A model generated the notes under the pieces. The model saw only the letters and a list, made by a program, of their open reading frames with translations. It ran no database searches and was not told where the DNA came from. Positions 11,653 to 22,435 of a stretch of 64,000 nucleotides of DNA are shown here, one piece after another. Both the position numbers and the translations under genes were made by a program. Position 1 is the stretch's first letter; each line of letters begins with the position of its first letter. The DNA comes from Takakia lepidozioides (Eukaryota; Streptophyta; Takakiopsida; Takakiales; Takakiaceae): positions 27,220,001 through 27,284,000 of the forward strand of contig CM060733.1 of NCBI GenBank assembly GCA_030704615.1, read 5' to 3'.

Positions 11653-12430
11653 CACTAAAAGAAAAATGGGACTTTGCTACTGGGCTTACTACTCATTGTA
11701 AGTAGTAAATGACACCCTACTACTGGTCGAGTCGGAGTTACAAAGAACCAGTGGATTCGGACAGTCTAGTAGTAAAACTCATGACATGGCATGAGTAGTT
11801 TATTCTAGTAGTTACCATTACTCCGATGTCCTTGCCATGTGGATGCTAACATGGCACAGTTGTCTAACCACCCAGTATTGTCAATGATTGGAGACAAAAT
11901 CCGACGTGGCTGTTAGGCATTGGAACTTCTACTGATACACGTGTCTCCTATTGGTGGCTTTATTTCTAGATTAATTATGTGGCATGAAAAAACTGTCTAA
12001 TATAATATTACTCAACTCAAATATAGTATATCAAACCACTGTCTCAGTAGTTAATATTACTACATAGGTAATGAGGCTCTAATTTCAGATCACTATATCA
12101 GTCGTTTTAATAAAGTTAATAAATTACTTCACAAGTAATTCTTATTCAGTTGTTTGGATTATTGGTTTAGTGGGGAATGTGCAGTTATTTTCAACTGATT
12201 GAGTCAACTGAAAGCAGGGTTGCACATGTCACTGACGTCACGTCACGTCGGACCTGACGCTGACGCGACCAATGTCACGTCAGTTTTGCCGAAAAATCAA
12301 TAAAACGTGAGTTAGATGAAAAATATGCCACGTAGGTGGACACCTTGTATTCCAAGCGACACCTTGGCAAGTGAATGAATTGTTTTATAAATTACTCCAT
12401 CCGCCAGTATTTGAGGTCATTTTTAAATCA
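11653..12430 (+). mobile_element. Decayed CACTA-like terminus and AT-rich body
   Basis: The segment starts CACTAAAAGAAAAATGGG (11653), which matches for about 45 bp, with a few changes, the CACTACAAGGAAAATGGG terminus at 27517. Both continue into 'TACTACTGG...TACTACTCAT'. CACTACA...-type ends define the CACTA superfamily. The matching right end was not found before the GCGACCACC array at 12434, so the element is probably truncated. No transposase is visible. Confidence 0.45.
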
Positions 12431-12433
12431 TTA

Positions 12434-12690
12434 TTGTTAAATTGGTACGACCTCCAAATAGTGGTGGTTGCAGAATTTATTTTATTTTTTAATAGTTGCG
12501 ACCACCAGTAGAGGGGTTGTCGCAGCATTTTTTTTTTTTAAAAATAGACGCGACCACCAGCAGGGTTTAGGGTATTTTTTTCTTTTCTTAAACAGTTGCG
12601 ACCACCGCTACTGGTGGTCGCACAATTTTTATTTTATTTGTAATAGGTGCGACCACCATCAGGGGGGCTTTTTCTTTTTTCTTTTTTGCA
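12434..12690. repeat. GCGACCACC palindromic array, left part
   Basis: About four diverged units of the form GCGACCACC-spacer-GGTGGTCGC, separated by T/A-rich tracts of 15-30 bp. Each unit can fold into a hairpin. The array resumes at 18590, on the far side of a LINE, so the LINE appears to be inserted into one array. The same units recur at 20168 and 21175 around hAT transposase remnants, so they are probably subterminal repeats of that transposon family. Confidence 0.6.
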
Positions 12691-13146
12691 AACAGGGGGT
12701 TATATCCCTGATATATTTATTATAAATTATTTGATGGGGAAAAAAATTAAAACCCCGGTTACACCATGAGGTACACACATTGTGATCAGTGTAGTTCGAG
12801 CCAACCTCTCTGAACGGAGATAAAGTCTAGGATACGAAAATAACTCCTATCTGACTCTTCAGTAAATGCAAAAAGAGCAAAGATTATTTTTACGAACCAA
12901 ATAGCCACTCAGTGGGCTAATCCAGGAGACCAAAAACCCGGGCACACTGCCCTAGACCTGAAACGAAGCTTAGGAGAGACGAGTGTCTTGTTGGACTTTC
13001 TAAGACTGTCGAAAAAAGCAGGGGAGGAGTGGTGATGAGAGTAAATAGTCCATTGACCTTCTCCATGATAGAGATTGCGAATCTATATGTAGTGCAGCTT
13101 GGAAGCTGTCGAGGAGGGCTTCAGATGCTTCCAGTTAATGTCTCTT

Positions 13147-16100
13147 TCAAATTCGGGGGAAAGAGTGAAGTGGCAAACGGAGATCTCGCCAAGCTGCTGG
13201 GGGGAGATCGTTCCAGTAACATCGGTCCTGCACAGGGATACTGCATATGATCCCCTGTCTACCCCAGGTGTGTTGAAAGTTCATGTGGATGGCGTCCGCG
13301 TTCCTGGCATCCCGCTGTATGACTGCACATATTTTGGCCCACGCCTTCCTAGCTTCAGTTTGTAAGTCAAGAAATACAGCAGCCAGGAGGGCGGATATGG
13401 AAGTGGTCTCTCCTAGAAAGGTATTCTTGCACCTTAGTTTCCATAGATGCCACAAAGCTGATGCTCTTAAGGTTTAAAAAACAGGGCAGTTAATGGCTCT
13501 GTTTTTAGTGGATAGATCATAGTTTAAGAGAATGATAGTGACTGAAAGAGAAGAGGGGTTCCAGTTCTGATAGAAGACTTTGATATGGGGCCAAATTCTT
13601 CCTGGGGCTTGGCATGAAAGGAGGCAATGTTCTATTGATTCGATTACTGCAGTAGAACAGCAAGCACATAAAACAGAACCCTGAAACTGTAGCCATTCCC
13701 CAACTTTGAAAACCCTATTTACTAACTGCCATAGAATGGATGCAATCTTTGAAGGGCGGGATTTAATCCAAACTGAACCCCAAATAGTCTTCCAGTTTTC
13801 ATCACAGAAGTTGTACAATCCCCATTTGGCTTCCCATTTCTTGTTCATAGATTGAGACACAGATAAAGCTTTGTATCCCTTCTTAGTTGTGTATGCAAAG
13901 AAAGGTTCTAGAGCATTGTTGAATTTCCAGGACCATTCTTGGGGGTCAGTATCCATCTCTGCGAGAGGTCTACCTAGAATCCATACAAAGGTGTTAGAAA
14001 GAAGCCAGGACCTGGTTGTGGTTGTAAGGGGTGGTATAGGATCCATGGCTTTATCTGGGGCTGTCCAGCAGCAGATTCTCACCGGCGTTAGAGTCATGAG
14101 ATTCAAGTGAACTGGGTTTGGGTTTGTAAGTGTAAGCCTAAGAGAGAAAGAGTCAATAGAGAAGGTGTATACTGACATATCATTTTGACTGAGTTCATCT
14201 ACATACAGGATGGTAAGCTTGTTTTGCATAATGACTAAAGCCCATGAGTTGGGAGTTGGCTGCGAAGGGCCAAGTGTCAGGGTGGCCAGCCACTATGGTG
14301 GGATAGTTTGAATAATATCTTGGTATCCCTTGGATGCACGAGGCCTCCCCACAATGAGGGCCAACTCCTCTTGAGAGCTTAGACTATCTCCCGACCATAT
14401 GTTATGAATCTGTCTGACCCCGAGGCAGTCCCATTTGGACCATCTCATAGCCTGGTTTTTCTGAGGAGCAGTTAGAGGTATGTCATTGAGAAACAGATGT
14501 TGTCTTTTGATTTCATAGAAGTTGCTTGGCTGGGCTTTCGTGAGCAGTTTTCTGAGCCTTCCCCAGGCCAACCAGATATTGGACCAAAGAGAGGAGCTCA
14601 CAGATTTAAGGTTGAAGCCTTGAGTGATCCAGCGCAATGATGGGGTCCAAGGGGTGTTTTTGAGTGGCGAGGAATTGGCAATGTGGTCATAGACCAAAAA
14701 TTTCCAGCATCCTCCTTCTGGTCCAAGAAAGCGCGGTATCCATTTTCCAAGGAGGGCTACTATCTATAGTTCAAGGTCTAGCACCCCCAGCCCTCCTTTT
14801 TTTGTAGGTAAACATATTTGAATCCAAGCTACCTGTGGTCTCTTGTTTTGAATGGAGCAATCTGCTCCCCATATGAAGTTCCGGAGGAGACGTCTGATTA
14901 CTTGCATCTATTTAGAGTTAGGGCGCCATGAGGAGGCATAGTACCATAGACCAGCTGAATGAATCTGATTCACCACTAAGGCTCTACCAACGAGAGAGAG
15001 ATTTTTTGACCCCCAGTAGGTCAATTTTCTCTTTAGTTTGGATAATGTGGAGGCAAAGATTTGCTGGTCTGAGAGGTTAATACCAAAGGTATATCCTAAC
15101 AAGGTGGTTGTTTCGCCAGGCTGGAGCCAACTAAGACCCTGATCCACCCCCCAAGAGGGTGGTGAGCCCATATTGGAAGCCGTTAGGTCACCAACGAGCA
15201 AGCCTGAAGTTTTGTTCCAATTAATTTTGAATCCTAAGGCTTTGCAAAAGGTACGCAGAGTATGTCCTGCTTGGTCCAAGTTTTCTGACTTTGCACTAGA
15301 AAAGTGTCATCCACGAACATAGAGTCAGTCAGGTAGGTGTATTGGCCCGTTATATAGTTTGAGACTCTAAGGCCTGTTATGAATTGGTTTTGCTGCAACA
15401 TATACCCAAGGGTATCTGCCACTACCAGAAACAGAACGGGTGAGAGGGGACATCCCTGTCTAACCGATCGCCGAAGAGGGAAGGAAGAAGACAAGTGGCC
15501 ATTAACAGTAACCCTATTGGATGAAGAAGTAAGAAGAATCTTGACCCACTTACAAAAGGAATGAGGGAAGCCAAATTTTACCAAGGCTGCAAGCAAGTAA
15601 GACCATTCCACCCGATCAAAAGCCTTTTCAAAATCCAAGAGAAGAAGGGCAATGGCCTGATTGGTCCTTAGGGCATAGTCCGGTATTTCCTGTGCAAGGA
15701 GGAGGTTGTCCAAAATATACCGTCCTTTAATAAATCATGTATGGTTGGGTCGAGTAATGAATGGAAGAAGAGGTTGAAGTCTAAGGGCAAGAGCCTTGGC
15801 AATGATTTTGTAGGCGACATTTAGAAGGGTTATAGGGCAGTAATTCGAAATATTCGTTCTGTCCCCCATTTTGTACATCAAGGTAATTACCCCTTGAGCC
15901 ATTGAAGGTGGCATCTGACCTTGCTGAAACAGATGGTTGGCCATAGCTGTAAAATCCCCTGAAATCTCTGGCCACAATGCTTTATAAAATTCAACAGAAA
16001 TGCCATCTATACCAGGCAATTTGTTGTTCTGCATCTTAGATAGAGCTTCTTCTAGTTCCCGGTCAAAGAAGTCTCCCTCAAGCTGCGCGGCGTATTCGGG

Positions 16101-17474
16101 AGAAAGCATGGTAGGAGTGTGAATCAGACAGGCTGTCTGGTCATTAGAAAGATCTAGGGAGATGTTGTCACTGTGAAAAAGGTGTTGGAAATGGTCCCCA
16201 GCATGGGCTGCCATCGATTTAGTGTTTGTGTTTGAGATCCCGGATGGTTGGGCAACAAGTTCAGAGATGGTCTGTGAAGCTCTTCTCAATCTGGTCTTGT
16301 CAAAGAAGTATTTTGTCATCTTTTCCCTTTTTGTTGACCAATTAACCCCCGCCTGTAGCTTCCACTTTCTTTCCTGGATTTTATGGTGAATGTCAAGATT
16401 GTTTCTGGCTTGGATATAAGTTTTGTAAGTATCTTAATCGCAATGACTGGATTCCAAAGCAGATTGGCATACTTTGAGGCATTTAGATAATGCCCTAACC
16501 TTTCTCTTTCGGATGAGTGCTAATTCTCGGCTCATTTTTTGGCTTTCTGTATTGACCACTTTTAGCCTGGCCAGGAAAAGCTCAGTTGGGTTTAGGTCTG
16601 GGTTTCCAGCCTGAGACCAAGCCTGCAAAATACCCTGTTTGAAGGAGGGTAATTTGAGGAGGAGATTATTCAGCTTGTAGAGGCCTCTGCCCCATTGGCA
16701 TGAATGAGGGATTGAGATAGAAAGGGTGATTGGTGCGTGGTCAAATCCCAAGGGAATGGGTTCCTGCGGGGCTCTTTTAGAGAATTGTACCAAATTGAGG
16801 GAAAGGTAAGCTATGTCAAGACGAGCCATACTAAGGTCGGTGAGGGTTCTATTGTTGGTCCATGTAAAGGTGACATTGGATGCTTGACCGAAAATAGGTG
16901 TTGCCTCCTTGAGACTATGTGTTTGAGCACAATTGAACCATTGGTCCATCTCCTCTGAATTTGGGTTGAAGGTTCCAGCCCCTCGCCTATCCTCCTGGAC
17001 TTCAACCATATTAAGATCACCTGCTACAATCCAGCTGTCTATGTTTAGTTGATCTTTGATTTTTGCATTGAGAAGTCTCCAAAAATCTGACCTTTCCGCA
17101 TATGAGTTTGGTGCGTAAGTGTTCACTAATCCAATCGAGCCAGCGGCATTGGGTGGGGTTATTGCGCAGAATTGCAATCTGCCAGGTATCCAGATATCTT
17201 CTGCTGCGAGAAAGGGTTGTAAAGATGGGGATAATAATATCGCCGTCCCTCCCTTGGTGCCTGAAGAGGTTGGTTTCCAAAGAGAGTTTGTTAAAGGCCA
17301 TAGATAGTCTGAAATGTTGTCTATATTGGTCTGGTCTAGCTTGTGTTCCTGTAGAAAAATTATAGAGTCACTGGAGAGGAAGGGAGCCATCCAAGTTTTG
17401 ATTCTCAGCCTTTTGAGAGATGAAGGGTTTGATCCAAGGCCCCTGATGTTCCATGAGTGAAGGTTAAAGGTCAT
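13147..17474 (-). pseudogene. LINE ORF2: AP endonuclease, reverse transcriptase, zinc-binding C-terminus
   Basis: Residues 1-346 form an uninterrupted AP-type endonuclease that nicks target DNA. It starts 'NLHSWNIRGLG' and carries 'FLQEHKLD', 'AGDLNMV' and 'GFDHAPITL', the metal-binding and catalytic blocks. The RT follows in the same frame, with 'NYCPITLLNVAYKIIAK', 'ALLLLDFEKAFDRVEW', 'VRQGCPLSP' and the catalytic FVDD box (a variant of YADD/FADD). A C-terminal part at 14229-13147 has 'ILWQLVNRVFKVGEWL' and a Cys/His cluster typical of plant L1 zf-RVT. In-frame stops lie at 16434, 15735, 14908, 14293 and 13474, with one frameshift near 15270. The catalytic residues are otherwise present. 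Confidence 0.88.
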
Positions 17475-18588
17475 TGGTAGGGTATGGAGGGCCTGGACTA
17501 GAAACCAGGTTTGATAGCCCTTTGGTATGATATACGAATTTTACCCTATGATCCCTAGGTCGCATTGAGTTGACCCAGATGAAGTTGTTTGGGTTTTTGC
17601 GGGTTTTGTTGTGGATGGTTATGAATACACCCCTAGCTCTGCATGGATATTGGATGTCTGGTATTGGTTGAAACTGCTCCTTTGAAACAGTGGAAATAGT
17701 AACAGTCTGGGTAGTTACTCCAGCCGGGAAAAAAACAGCTAAAAACAGGTGCTGGAGTTCTGGATATCTTTGGAGAAGAGAACCATCCGAAGGAAGATTT
17801 CCAGAGGGAATGTTGTCAGGCAAATTGCATGCCGGTAGGATGTGTCTCCTATCCTTATTTTGGCTGAGATGCTTACTTTTACTACACAAAATCCAGCATC
17901 TGTTAGTATTTCCTGATTGCAGCTGGTAAATGAAACAGGGTGAGGGTGAGATGGGCACCTGAATAGGGGAGGGTAGAGGGGTAGGTGTTAAAACCCTTGG
18001 TGGAGAGGTGACTTGCGAGCTGGCCTGGGAGATGAGTTGAGTGGAGACCGGTATTGGTGGAGGCGATATTTGCAGACTTTCGACGGCATGGTTGAAGTTG
18101 CTGCTTTCCTCCTGAGTTTTGGTGTTTGTTGATTCCTCCTGAGAGTCCGAGGACTTGTTTAGGGATCCGAATAGCTTGTTCTTGTTGATGTGCTCCCTGG
18201 GTCTTTAAATTTCCATTCTGTAATTGTCGTGGTCAACCTCGGAACCCAGGTGAGCTTCAAGCAGCTGGAATCCACTGACTAATGTGTCCTGATTACGGAT
18301 TTGCAATCTGTGGCTTCCTCCCGGAGCAAACAACCATTATTGGTAAGTCCAAATTGCCTCTATTGGCGGCGGTGCAGAGTAGATTTCTGCATCCTCTACA
18401 AGGGCAAGAATATGGGTTGAAGGTTTGACACTTAGCCCTGGGTGTTCCTCCAAATATGCTCCCCAGGAGATTTTTGTAAATGGTGAAAGTGAATAGTGGG
18501 GCTGCGACTTGTGGAAGAACTCCTGAATTTTGTATTTGAACAATATCTCAGGGCTGCTGTTGGGAGGGTTTGATTGCAGGAAGAGTTT
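17464..18588 (-). pseudogene. LINE ORF1 (nucleic-acid-binding protein), decayed
   Basis: Two open segments in one frame (18588-18337 and 17958-17464) precede ORF2. The second contains 'NTNRCWILCSKSKHLSQN', a degenerate CCHC-like knuckle, followed by a proline-rich stretch. ORF1 of plant L1 elements binds RNA and often ends in such a knuckle. The 3' end overlaps ORF2 by 11 bp. The stretch between the segments has stops. Confidence 0.5.
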
Positions 18589-18589
18589 T

Positions 18590-18835
18590 TTTAATAGGTG
18601 CGACCACCAGCAAAGGGGTGGTCGCAGCAATTTTCTGTTTTTTTATATCTGTGACCACGAGCATGGGGTGGTCGCAACATTTTTTTTTTTTTTAATAGGT
18701 ACGACCACCAGTAGGGGGGTGGTCGCAGCAATTTTCTATTTTTTAATATCTGCGACCACCAGCATGAAGGTGGTCACAACAGTTTTTTAAAACAAATAAC
18801 ATGCGACTTCCTCGTGCGACCTAGAGCGGTCGCAA
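18590..18835. repeat. GCGACCACC palindromic array, continued right of the LINE
   Basis: About five units of GCGACCACC-spacer-GGTGGTCGC at roughly 60-bp spacing, separated by T-rich tracts and TAATAGG/TATCTG words. It ends just before a TATA box and the transposase reading frame at 19179, so it sits where a transposon 5' subterminal region would be. Confidence 0.65.
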
Positions 18836-18882
18836 CATTGGATTCTGATTCGTCGAGCGTGTGAGGCTTGGAGGCTGGAGGG

Positions 18883-18890
18883 TATATAAG
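18883..18890 (+). promoter_or_regulatory. TATA box upstream of hAT transposase remnant
   Basis: TATATAAG lies about 300 bp before the first transposase codon at 19179. The downstream leader (CTCTCACTTT..TTTTGTGGC..GTGAATGTT..CATTCCTTGAG-like) resembles the leader after the TATA-like site at 22006. Two related promoters therefore each sit next to a GCGACCACC array. Confidence 0.45.
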
Positions 18891-19178
18891 GTGGTCACAA
18901 TGTCTCTCACTTTATTTTGTGGCAAACACTTTTGTGGCGAGTGAATGTTCTCTATTCCTTGAGCAAGAGTGTAAGCCCAAGAGGAGGGTGCGGACCGTTT
19001 GCTGTTGTGGCTTCCACCAGAGCCACTGCAGCAAATTGTCGAAAAGCACAATACTACATAGTGCATTGATCCACTTGGATTGATGTCGTAGTATTGGGTC
19101 ATTGCATTCTGTTCTAACTTCTATTGTTCTTGACAAATCTACCAAGTACACTAGTATTCTTCGTTCAACCTTAAGTCT

Positions 19179-19930
19179 ATGGTTAGGGTTTTGGGTGTGA
19201 GGATGAGGGAGGGGTGGATCCCTTGGGTCACCGTAGACCCGCACAAAAAGGACGGTGTTCAATGCAATCTCTGTGCATTGAAGCTGGCGGGTCGCAAAGA
19301 TCGCATGTTATATCACCTCGGCTACAGAGATGGGAAGAATGCAGGGGTTAGTTTGTGCCCAAAAGCTTCCATGCGAGTGAAAGCCCACTTGGAGCACGGA
19401 CAATAATATGGCCGATATTTTGATGGTACGATATCCCCATCTATATTACCAAAGGTGTGCTGCTCATATCTTTGATCTCTTTTTGGAGGATTGGGGAAAA
19501 GAATCATGGATGAAACAACTAGTAAAAATGACAAAGTCAGTTGTGACGTTCATTCGTACACATCACATCCCTCTGGCATTGTTTAGAAAGCATGAACCCA
19601 AATACAGCCTTAGGAACCCGGGTGAAACCCGCTTTGCCACAAACTTTTTGATGGTGGATCGATTGGTGACTATGAGGGCGGGTCTGGAGCAAGTGCTCAT
19701 TGACCCTCAATGGGATGCGTATGTGGGCACCTTACACGACTCTCGTAAGTTCAAGTCTTTGAGCAAATTGCTTTGCGGGAGTTTGATGGAAAACAACCAA
19801 TAATGGGTAAAGCATGGTTGATATTGGAAAACCTTGAGAAGCACATGCAATCCTTGAGGCGTCCTCCATATGTAGAACAGTTTCATTCGGGCCATGATTC
19901 TACAATGGTCCAGGAATTACTGTGGCCCAG
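19179..19930 (+). pseudogene. hAT transposase, N-terminal and middle part (BED finger, truncated)
   Basis: 19179-19406 encodes a BED-type zinc finger: 'GWIPWVTVDPHKKDGVQCNL' and C..C, then 'MLYHLGYRDG' and a later Cys. It stops at 19404. From 19408 a second frame gives hAT core sequence: 'YPHLYYQRCAAHIFDLFLED', 'FIRTHHIPLALFRKHEPKYS', 'ETRFATNFLMVDRL' and 'DPQWDAYVGTL'. The part that normally separates the finger from this block is missing, so a deletion lies near 19406. Similarity continues in shifted frames to about 19930 ('MGKAWLILENLEKHM'). The C-terminal half lies in the opposite orientation at 20361-21141. Confidence 0.8.
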
Positions 19931-20029
19931 GAATTAGAGTGGGGCGCCTATGTAGGAAGGCCACGTGTATTAAGGAATGAGATGAGGGGGTCTAAGAAAA
20001 GAATGAAGAAATTGGCTAAATTTAGAATA

Positions 20030-20165
20030 GGGAGTCCTGTAGGGTTAACATGTGTCCAGGGTCTTCTAGAAAGCTCCCGGGGCAGGCTTCTAGAAGGGTC
20101 CTACCTCCCTGAGATGCTATATAAGCGAAACCCCCCCTCTTACTATGTACTAACTTATTACCTAT
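20030..20165 (+). promoter_or_regulatory. LTR-like promoter fragment with TTCTAGAA boxes and TATA
   Basis: Two TTCTAGAA words (20064-20071 and 20088-20095), which fit the heat-shock-element half-site pattern, precede CTATATAAG (20117-20125) and a C-rich start region. This layout is typical of U3 regions of some plant LTR retrotransposons. No coding sequence follows; the GCGACCACC repeat begins at 20168. It may be a solo LTR fragment at the inversion breakpoint of the hAT gene. Confidence 0.35.
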
Positions 20166-20167
20166 TA

Positions 20168-20300
20168 AATCAGTAAATAGGTGCAACTACCAGCAGGGGG
20201 GTGATCGCAACATTTTTCTTTTATTTTAACAGTTGCGACGACTGCTACTGGTGGTCGCACAATTTTTAAAAAAAAAATATGTGTGACCACGAGGAGGTTG
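20168..20300. repeat. GCGACCACC palindromic array, third block
   Basis: Two to three diverged units of the same palindrome as at 12434 and 18590, adjoining the end of the inverted hAT C-terminal half. This fits the 3' subterminal region of the same transposon. Confidence 0.55.
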
Positions 20301-20360
20301 GTCCCCCTGCACCTGTATGTATGTTTGGAGAGGCAGATGAAAAGCACATGTATCGACTCC

Positions 20361-21141
20361 TCATGGATTTGTGAAGGGGAAGATGAATGTTGGGAGCTGC
20401 ATCAATTGGGATGACACCATGTCGCAGCTCATCAACAACAAGGTCATCGAATGATGGATGCATTGCAGCATCATCGTCATTAAATTCATATGGGTCATGT
20501 GGAGGATTGCCCCCACATCATCGGACCCATCCCAACCGTCGAAGTCGGAGTCCCTCGCGGCGTAAGTGTCATCATTGTTGCTAGATTTGACCTCTGAGGC
20601 AGATTCTTCAGACAACAGATTCTTCTCGTACCATGCAGATGCGTCATTTGTTGTCCTCTCTCGCAGTAGCCTACAATTCGTGTAGACATAAACCAATTTG
20701 TTAGCCCTGGCAGGATTCAACCTGTTGCGAATCTTGTTGTGAACAAACGAGTAACTGTTCCAGTTCCGCTCACATGACGAGGCAGAGCACACTTGAGCAA
20801 GAATATGCTTTGCAATGGGAACTAACGTTCTTGCTCCAGCTCCAATCAGATCCCACCATTCATGTGGCAACATGTTCATTGCTTTTGGATCCGGCTTGTC
20901 ATGCAAAAGATTCTGCCGAGAAGCATTGGTACTCGGACAAAGTTCACTCTGCGATGTTCAAGGGCGCAAGTTGCATGATGACCCGTACAAACCCGACATT
21001 GGCATCCACATCGTCTTTCAAATCCGTATTGTTCAACAAAAATGGATTCAGCAAGGCTCCCGCATAATGCAAATCCTTGCGAACCATCCGTTTGCGGTCG
21101 TAAAATGCATCATCGGTCCTTGCCGCCAAATCATCGTCCAT
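20361..21141 (-). pseudogene. hAT transposase C-terminal half with dimerisation domain (inverted)
   Basis: Read from 21141 leftwards: 'RKDLHYAGALLNPFLL', then after a frameshift near 20930 'HEWWDLIGAGARTLVPIAKH', 'CSASSCERNWNSYSFVHNKI' and 'RANKLVYVYTNCRLLRER'. This is the hAT C-terminal dimerisation domain, followed by an acidic tail. It begins about where the plus-strand fragment at 19179-19930 leaves off. The two halves look like one gene broken by an inversion, although two separate elements are not excluded. Confidence 0.8.
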
Positions 21142-21174
21142 AGAATTATTCGCATCTATTTAACAAAAAGAAAA

Positions 21175-21960
21175 ATGGTCCGACCACCCCCCTACTGGTG
21201 GTCGCAGCTATTTAAAAATAGAAAATTCTGCGACCACCCCATTGCTGGTGGTCGCCCCTAAAAAAAATGATGCGACCACCCCCCCTGCTGGTAGTCGCAG
21301 ATATTAAAAAAAAAGAAAATTATGTGAGCACCCCCATGCGAGGACCCCCCTGCTGGTGGTCGTACCTTAAAAAAAATGGTGCGACCACCCCCTGTTGGTG
21401 GTCGCAGTTTTTTTTTTTTTTTTTCGGGAAACACCTGGGAGCGACAGCTCACAAATCAGGCCCCTTAGTAGTGAGAAGAGAAAATAACCTCTTTCATTTA
21501 TGCGCCATGAGGCGTAGGAATGGGGCATCACCCACGAACCATACCACACCCATCAAGTAGCAAGAATTGACCCCAGAATCGTCCGGGTCGCACTCAGTGC
21601 ACTTAACCAACTAAGCTACTGACTGTTGGTAGATATTAAAAAATCGGAAAATTATGCGACCACCCCCCTACGACCACCCCCCTGCTGGTGGTCACATCTA
21701 TCAAAGAAAAGGAAAATAGTGCGACCACTAGCAGGTGGTGGTCGCACCTATTAAAAAAAAAATAAAAATATGCGACCACCCCTGTCGCACCCATTAAAAT
21801 AATAATAATAATAATCTGCGACCACCCCCCTGCTAGTGGTCGCACCTATTAAAAAAAATAAAAATTCTACGACCACCCCCCTACTGGTGGTCGCACATAA
21901 TAAAAAAGAAAAAAAATGATGCGACCACCCCCTGCCGGCGGTCGCAGCTATTACTAGCGT
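21175..21960. repeat. GCGACCACC palindromic array, right block
   Basis: Roughly ten units of GCGACCACC(CCC)-spacer-GGTGGTCGC at 50-70 bp intervals, separated by short A-rich tracts. A SINE interrupts it at 21408-21620. It ends just before a GC-rich segment and a TATA-like site at 22006. Confidence 0.7.
21408..21620 (-). mobile_element. tRNA-derived SINE
   Basis: On the minus strand it starts GTAGCTTAGTTGGTTAAGTG, which contains an A-box (TAGCTTAGTTGG). About 45 nt later comes a B-box-like GGGGTCAATTC, a body of about 140 nt and a run of 17 A at the end (21408-21424 as T). The flanking array sequence CTGTTGGTRG occurs at both ends (about 21392 and 21622), a likely target-site duplication. This is the standard pol III SINE layout. 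I cannot name the SINE family. Confidence 0.7.
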
Positions 21961-22005
21961 GCGTAGTCATGATGACAGCGCGCGCCCCGAGTGTGGATGG
22001 GGGCT

Positions 22006-22435
22006 TATAAGGCCTTCGAGGCCATTCTTTCCCTCACTTTTCTCCACACCAGGACTTGGTGGGCGAAAGGATGTTGCATTCCTTGTGTCAAGTTAAATAA
22101 ACACAGTGTGAAACTAACTAGAATAAATCTAGTTATTTGTATTTAATACTTGGAATTAGTTCAAGTGTTAAGTCAGGTGTCAAGTTTAGCTTGACACCTG
22201 AACCATCTTATCTTCACGAGCTCGTCAGTTGTGCGGCTCATCTCTCTCGAGTTGAGCCTGCACGACCGAGCTCCCTCGTTGCTTAGCATCCGAGTGTACT
22301 TATGGAGGGAGAGTAAGATGTTGTGGGGTGGAGTCCCCATAGCTTGGGGTGCCCCTGGCTCGACTCTTATTTTAACGAGTGATTGTGTTGTATTTCGTGT
22401 TTCTGTGTCAACAATGTGAGTTTAGTTTTCATATC
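22006..22435 (+). promoter_or_regulatory. Promoter-leader segment ending in a 350-bp sequence shared with 47610-47957
   Basis: A TATA-like TTATAAGG (22006) is followed by a leader similar to that after 18883. Then 22086-22435 reappears, with few changes and in opposite orientation, at 47610-47957. The shared piece contains AATAAA at 22096 and ends GTTTTCATATC. TGT...ACA-like ends and this content suggest the R-U5 part of an LTR, but no matching coding region follows here. Confidence 0.4.

Larger units (their letters stand above)
12700..18588 (-). mobile_element. L1-type LINE retrotransposon, nearly full length
   Basis: On the minus strand the order is a short 5' region, ORF1 (18588-17464), ORF2 with endonuclease, RT and a C-terminal zinc-binding region (17474-13147), a 3' UTR of about 400 bp, and a T-rich run on the plus strand at 12670-12690 that may be the A-rich tail. 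GCGACCACC array sequence lies on both sides: TAATAGGTGCGACCACCA occurs immediately left (about 12645) and right (about 18592). This could be the target-site duplication or simply two units of the array. ORF2 has few lesions, so the insertion is fairly recent. Confidence 0.8.
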
